A stretch of DNA of 22,774 nt from a virus. This document shows, piece after piece, positions 20,427 to 22,774 of this stretch (positions within the stretch are counted from its first letter, which is position 1; each line of letters starts with the position of its first letter). The stretch is from the IMG/VR virus record IMGVR_UViG_3300032288_004148, positions 1 through 22,774 of that record, one strand, 5' to 3'. A program made the position numbers and the translations under genes. The notes beneath the pieces are model-generated. The model was given only the letters and a program-made list of their open reading frames with translations, ran no database searches and was not told where the DNA came from.

Positions 20427-20439
20427 TATAGGGTATAAT
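20411..20439 (+). promoter_or_regulatory. Plus-strand promoter of the divergent pair
   Basis: TTGATC (20411-20416), 17 bp, TATAAT (20434-20439). The ATG at 20448 starts 8 nt after the hexamer, so the mRNA is leaderless or nearly so. The first 16 bp of this promoter lie inside the minus-strand promoter. Confidence 0.78.
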
Positions 20440-20447
20440 TGTTATAT

Positions 20448-20795
20448 ATGAGTTTTAAACTTAAAAGTATACTATGGGTACAAGCATTTCTAATCGTAAT
20501 ACTATCTACCGCCTTGTTATTTTTGGGCGGGGATTTAAAACATTCTCGTAAAATGACATTAGATCAATCTAACTATTGTATAAGATATACAAGTGATATT
20601 ATTGCAAGCAGTCGTCTTGATTTGATAAGAGAACAAGATGCCCATGGACGTGATGTTGATAGGGCTAATACGGTAATTACTGATATGGTTGAAAGGTATA
20701 ACTCAATTGTGGCACGGTATAACAAAAGTACTGGTGGCTATAACTACGATCCTTTAAATCCCTATTCTTATAAAATAATGAGAACAGTACCTTAA
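20448..20795 (+). CDS. Membrane-anchored protein of unknown function
   Basis: A 115-residue protein from the ATG at 20448 (a TTG nine bases upstream would lie at the promoter edge). It has one N-terminal TM segment (about 7-27), then a soluble helical region with conserved-looking Arg/Asp/Glu repeats (DLIREQDAHGRDVDRANTV, given in part) and a Tyr/Asn/Pro-rich C-terminus. It could be a signal-anchored protein. No family recognised. It starts a two-gene plus-strand unit. Confidence 0.66.
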   Translation: MSFKLKSILWVQAFLIVILSTALLFLGGDLKHSRKMTLDQSNYCIRYTSDIIASSRLDLIREQDAHGRDVDRANTVITDMVERYNSIVARYNKSTGGYNYDPLNPYSYKIMRTVP

Positions 20796-20796
20796 T

Positions 20797-20985
20797 ATGT
20801 GTCCACACTGTAATAACCCACTAATTCCAATACTATATGGATATGCTAATCCCAAATATGTAGATATGCACAAAGAAGGTTTGATATTTTTAGTCTCTAC
20901 CACTTACCATACCAAGAATGATCCTACTTCATACTGTAAAAAATGTGAAGAGAGTTTTGATATTAAAATAAAACATAATTTTTAA
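20797..20985 (+). CDS. Small zinc-ribbon protein
   Basis: A 62-residue protein with C-x2-C pairs at the N-terminus (CPHC at 2-5) and near the C-terminus (CKKC at about 47-50), joined by about 40 residues with a LIFLVSTTYH beta stretch. The four Cys fit a zinc ribbon. It begins one base after the preceding stop, with no clear RBS, so coupling is likely. Its stop overlaps that of the convergent paralog gene by 3 nt. Confidence 0.66.
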   Translation: MCPHCNNPLIPILYGYANPKYVDMHKEGLIFLVSTTYHTKNDPTSYCKKCEESFDIKIKHNF

Positions 20986-21665
20986 TCATATTGTTTACGT
21001 GTCCAAAAGGTTTTTTTATACCAACCAGATGCAACTGATGCAGACCTTTCATCATTTTTTAGACCATCTTTAACTAAACCTTTTGTTTCTTTAGATATCC
21101 AATTTTCTTGACAATATGGTATTATTTGAATTATTGGGGTCCCTTGATTGATTATTCCTTCAAAATCTTTTTTAATAAAAAATGGAATATTTCCACTAAC
21201 ACTTGTAGTGAATCCTCCGTCAATAATACCACTTAATGTTGTAAAAGGTAAATCATGTCTATTTAGTGGATGAGTATAAAGCATGCTATATCCTACTGGT
21301 ACAGATGTTGCAGCAGCAGCATGCCAGACAAACTCTGTTGGACTATGCCCAGTTGGAATTAAATTTAAATTATTTGGTGATTTTCTTGCTTGTGGTGGAA
21401 AAACAGAGTACCTCCAAGAAATATATGGCTCTCCATTATTATTTTTAACATAAAGATCATTTGGCAAAACAATCATATATCCACTAATAAAAGAATCTAA
21501 AAGTGGAACACAGTGTTTAATTCCATGGTTATCAAATGTTTCATTATCTTTTAGTTTTGGCTCTTTTTTATACCATTCTGGGACATGATTTTTAGCAGGT
21601 GTAACTATATTAGGATATACTTCTATGGCGGATTCATATTTAAGTACTGGTTTTTTTCTAAACAT
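20982..21665 (-). CDS. Paralog-family protein, long form (copy 5 of 5)
   Basis: A 227-residue protein from the ATG at 21665, chosen because the -10 box at 21673-21678 overlaps the alternative in-frame ATG at 21674. It has HVPEWYKK, KHCVPLLDSFISGYM, LPNDLYV, GYSMLYTHPLNRHDLPFTTLSGIIDGG and INQGTPIIQIIP, given in parts, all in the same order as in copies 3 and 4. It is closest to copy 3 in the HPLNRHDLPF segment (HPNNRLDLPF there). GIIDGG replaces GI[VI]DTD, so the second Asp is lost. The gap to GTP is 29 residues against 28 in copies 3 and 4. Function unknown. It converges with the zinc-ribbon gene. Confidence 0.72.
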   Translation of the reverse strand: MFRKKPVLKYESAIEVYPNIVTPAKNHVPEWYKKEPKLKDNETFDNHGIKHCVPLLDSFISGYMIVLPNDLYVKNNNGEPYISWRYSVFPPQARKSPNNLNLIPTGHSPTEFVWHAAAATSVPVGYSMLYTHPLNRHDLPFTTLSGIIDGGFTTSVSGNIPFFIKKDFEGIINQGTPIIQIIPYCQENWISKETKGLVKDGLKNDERSASVASGWYKKTFWTRKQYD

Positions 21666-21672
21666 ATCTATC

Positions 21673-21681
21673 ATTGTATCA
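21673..21681 (-). promoter_or_regulatory. Extended -10 promoter, leaderless for copy 5
   Basis: On the minus strand TGATACAAT (21681-21673), with TACAAT followed 7 nt later by the ATG at 21665. No clear -35 is visible, and there is no RBS. Confidence 0.52.
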
Positions 21682-21739
21682 TCTCCAAAGATTAGCGCAA
21701 AATAAAAATAACAAAATTTAGTATACAGTTAATATTTAA

Positions 21740-21850
21740 CTAATGATTAATATTTTTAGGATAGCACACAGGACATTTTTTTGTAGGATTTGAAGTATTT
21801 TTAAGAACTTCAAAGTAAAGCCCACAGTCAAAACATAGTACTTTAATCAT
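21740..21850 (-). CDS. Very small zinc-ribbon protein
   Basis: A 36-residue peptide with Cys6-x2-Cys9 (CFDC) and Cys26-x2-Cys29 (CPVC), a complete four-Cys zinc ribbon. The start overlaps the preceding stop by 8 nt, which supports co-translation. It belongs to the window's set of tiny Cys-rich proteins. Confidence 0.62.
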   Translation of the reverse strand: MIKVLCFDCGLYFEVLKNTSNPTKKCPVCYPKNINH

Positions 21851-22037
21851 ATGCCTGATTCAAGAACTCATCTGCCCAAAAGGCAGTGAGTGACTCATTC
21901 CCAATATCATCAAAGTAATAACGATTGTTTTCAAGGCTATAGGTCCAACCCTTCCATACATCCCCTTCATCCCAAGTAAGGTTTGTAGGAGTTTCAGCCA
22001 TAGCCTCATCTATCATGGTTTGTAGATCTGATTTCAT
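21843..22037 (-). CDS. Small acidic protein of unknown function
   Basis: A 64-residue acidic protein with three Trp-containing repeats (TWDEGDVWKGWTYS, given in part) and a AFWADEFLNQAYD C-terminus. No family recognised. It is coupled to the 25-residue TM peptide upstream by an ATGA overlap and to the zinc-ribbon gene downstream by 8 nt. Confidence 0.62.
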   Translation of the reverse strand: MKSDLQTMIDEAMAETPTNLTWDEGDVWKGWTYSLENNRYYFDDIGNESLTAFWADEFLNQAYD

Positions 22038-22111
22038 CTTTTTACTTTGCTAATTATTAAGGTTATTATTGCTAATTGAATGCATATACAGGCTAACAAA
22101 AACTCTGTCAT
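22034..22111 (-). CDS. Very small single-TM peptide
   Basis: A 25-residue peptide, almost entirely one TM helix (about residues 4-20) with a Lys-Val-Lys-Arg tail. The ATGA overlap with the next gene is the main support; the RBS (AAGAG 9-13 nt upstream) is weak. It might instead act only as a leader that sets translation of the downstream gene. Confidence 0.42.
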   Translation of the reverse strand: MTEFLLACICIQLAIITLIISKVKR

Positions 22112-22180
22112 TTTTACCAACTCTTTCTTATAGGAACATTCAATCTTACCATATTTTGGCTGAAATAGCAAAAGAGCCTT

Positions 22181-22189
22181 TTATCCACA
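22181..22189 (+). promoter_or_regulatory. DnaA-box-like 9-mer
   Basis: TTATCCACA is the E. coli DnaA-box consensus. Only one perfect copy is seen in the gene-free region, so it may be chance. Confidence 0.3.
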
Positions 22190-22258
22190 TGCTCAGGTGT
22201 ATTCCAGTTATTTAACGTCGCTGTTTTCTCCACGACATATCTGCGACTCCACGATTAG

Positions 22259-22290
22259 ATGGTGCAGAAAATTATAATAGCACCATTTTT
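22259..22290. other. Inverted repeat with AT-rich loop and T-run
   Basis: ATGGTGC (22259-22265) pairs with GCACCAT (22280-22286) around a 14-nt loop that contains TATAAT, followed by TTTTT. It could be a weak plus-strand terminator or an operator over a -10-like box; no gene is next to it. Confidence 0.4.
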
Positions 22291-22324
22291 GACTGGCATA
22301 AAGTTCGGCGCAAAATAGAACTAT

Positions 22325-22762
22325 CAAACCTTCATCTGCCCAACATGGGCAATAGCGGTTAGTATCCTAAATCTGCGGGTATAAAAAGAATGTCGTAATA
22401 TCCCCAATGTAATAACAAACCTTTCAAACCCTATGTTCCAGATATCCCAGATATTCCCATATCCCAGACACAGGATGTGCTTGATATGAAGGTTTGACAG
22501 TATGTGCAACTGTCTGGTTTGATAATGAGAATATGCACAATATGGATCCAGGGCGATGGTTTGATACCCGCTGATTTAAGGCTTAAAAGGCTGATTTGAA
22601 GGTTTGTAGGGTTTGGCATAGACAAAATAAATCTTACTGATATTTTTTAGATTGAGTTAGAGTGGAGGAAAGTGGAGGATAGTGGGTGATTGAGCGATTT
22701 TATAGATGGCGTCGTAATCCTCTGGCGGCCAAACCTTCCTATCCCAAACCTCCAAACCTTTC
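22325..22762. repeat. Clustered CAAACC/GGTTTG repeats, iteron-like
   Basis: Eleven CAAACC or GGTTTG cores occur at 22325, 22416, 22425, 22491, 22516, 22558, 22601, 22610, 22730, 22745 and 22753. Several extend to CAAACCTTC. The last ones include a 17-bp repeat, CCAAACCTTYCTATCCC, at 22729 and 22752, 23 bp apart. The window ends here, so the array may continue. Confidence 0.7.
22661..22690 (+). repeat. 10-bp tandem repeat, three units
   Basis: AGTGGAGGAA, AGTGGAGGAT and AGTGGGTGAT follow each other directly. Units 1 and 2 differ at one base; unit 3 is more diverged. It lies between two clusters of the CAAACC repeats. Confidence 0.65.
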
Positions 22763-22774
22763 TATCCCGCATAT

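Larger units (their letters stand above)
22112..22774. other. Gene-free, repeat-rich region
   Basis: About 660 nt without a supported gene: stops are frequent in all frames, and the two short minus-strand ORFs at 22324-22509 and 22431-22625 have no RBS and mirror the repeats. The sequence is less AT-rich than the coding part. It holds a DnaA-box-like site, a hairpin, clustered CAAACC/GGTTTG cores, two copies of ATATCCCAGA (22442-22451 and 22460-22469) and tandem repeats (listed separately). It may be a replication, packaging or partition site, or a contig-end artefact. Confidence 0.6.

Noticed and set aside
11214-21665. Calling the long paralogs functional dUTPases
   Set aside because: Motif 5 (Gly-rich tail) and the stacking Tyr are missing, and one copy lacks the second Asp; only the fold resemblance is kept.
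22324-22625. Two short minus-strand ORFs (61 and 64 residues) in the repeat region
   Set aside because: Odd composition produced by the repeats, no RBS, overlapping each other in different frames.
22325-22774. CRISPR array from the CAAACC repeats
   Set aside because: The repeated unit is 6-17 bp, in both orientations, and without constant spacer lengths; no cas gene is present.

Overview
The window is a compact, AT-rich phage-like genome segment, probably from a tailed phage (or its metagenomic contig) infecting a low-GC actinobacterium. The strongest host evidence is a WhiB-type Fe-S regulator at 9601-9882. A DUF7455-like zinc protein, an MSMEG_6728-like UV-repair protein and promoters that place the -10 box 6-8 nt before the start codon (leaderless mRNAs, common in Actinobacteria) agree with it. 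Phage character is shown by the lysis module, phage-type tRNAs, dense packing with 1-4 nt overlaps and many very small ORFs. I see no terminase, portal, capsid, tail or polymerase gene here, so this is a late/accessory part of the genome.

Layout. (1) 5-1381, plus strand: lysis cassette of a small membrane protein, a lipoprotein, a two-TM membrane protein and a CHAP endolysin. (2) 1388-4484, plus: two DUF6065-like paralogs flanking an HslV/proteasome-like Ntn protease, then a small acidic protein and a secreted protein. (3) 4496-6688, plus: tRNA-Gly(GCC) and tRNA-Glu(TTC), Hsp20, two zinc proteins, a Staphylococcus-type nuclease, thioredoxin and a conserved phage protein. (4) 6693-12381, plus: a long run of phage hypothetical genes including two proteins with phage-structural-like domains, a SLOG-like protein, WhiB, a pyrimidine-dimer glycosylase-like protein, another paralog of the repeated family, an XapX-like peptide and an r1t-like holin. 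It is closed by a strong intrinsic terminator at 12390-12431. (5) 12446-18395: a glycan island. One Stealth-like transferase on plus converges with six minus-strand genes: four glycosyltransferase-like proteins, a nucleotide-sugar epimerase/dehydratase and an FkbM methyltransferase. (6) 18447-22111: mostly minus-strand small genes, two more paralogs of the repeated family, several tiny Cys-rich proteins, and a divergent promoter pair whose elements interlock at 20398-20439. (7) 22112-22774: no gene; a denser, repeat-rich stretch with 11 CAAACC/GGTTTG cores, a 17-bp repeat at 23-bp spacing, a 10-bp tandem triplet and one DnaA-box-like 9-mer.

The most unusual content is a family of five paralogs (1442, 2752, 11214, 18447 and 20982). 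In all of them the C-terminal half carries a P-G-hydrophobic / G-[VI]-[VI]-[DE]-x-D / [GN]-x-P...P-[IY] layout that resembles motifs 3 and 4 of the dUTPase/dCTP-deaminase fold. A second theme is promoter architecture: an extended -10 (TG-n-TATAAT or TATACT) recurs before most transcription units, and about half of these units appear leaderless. All functional assignments are from reading the sequence; no database search was possible.
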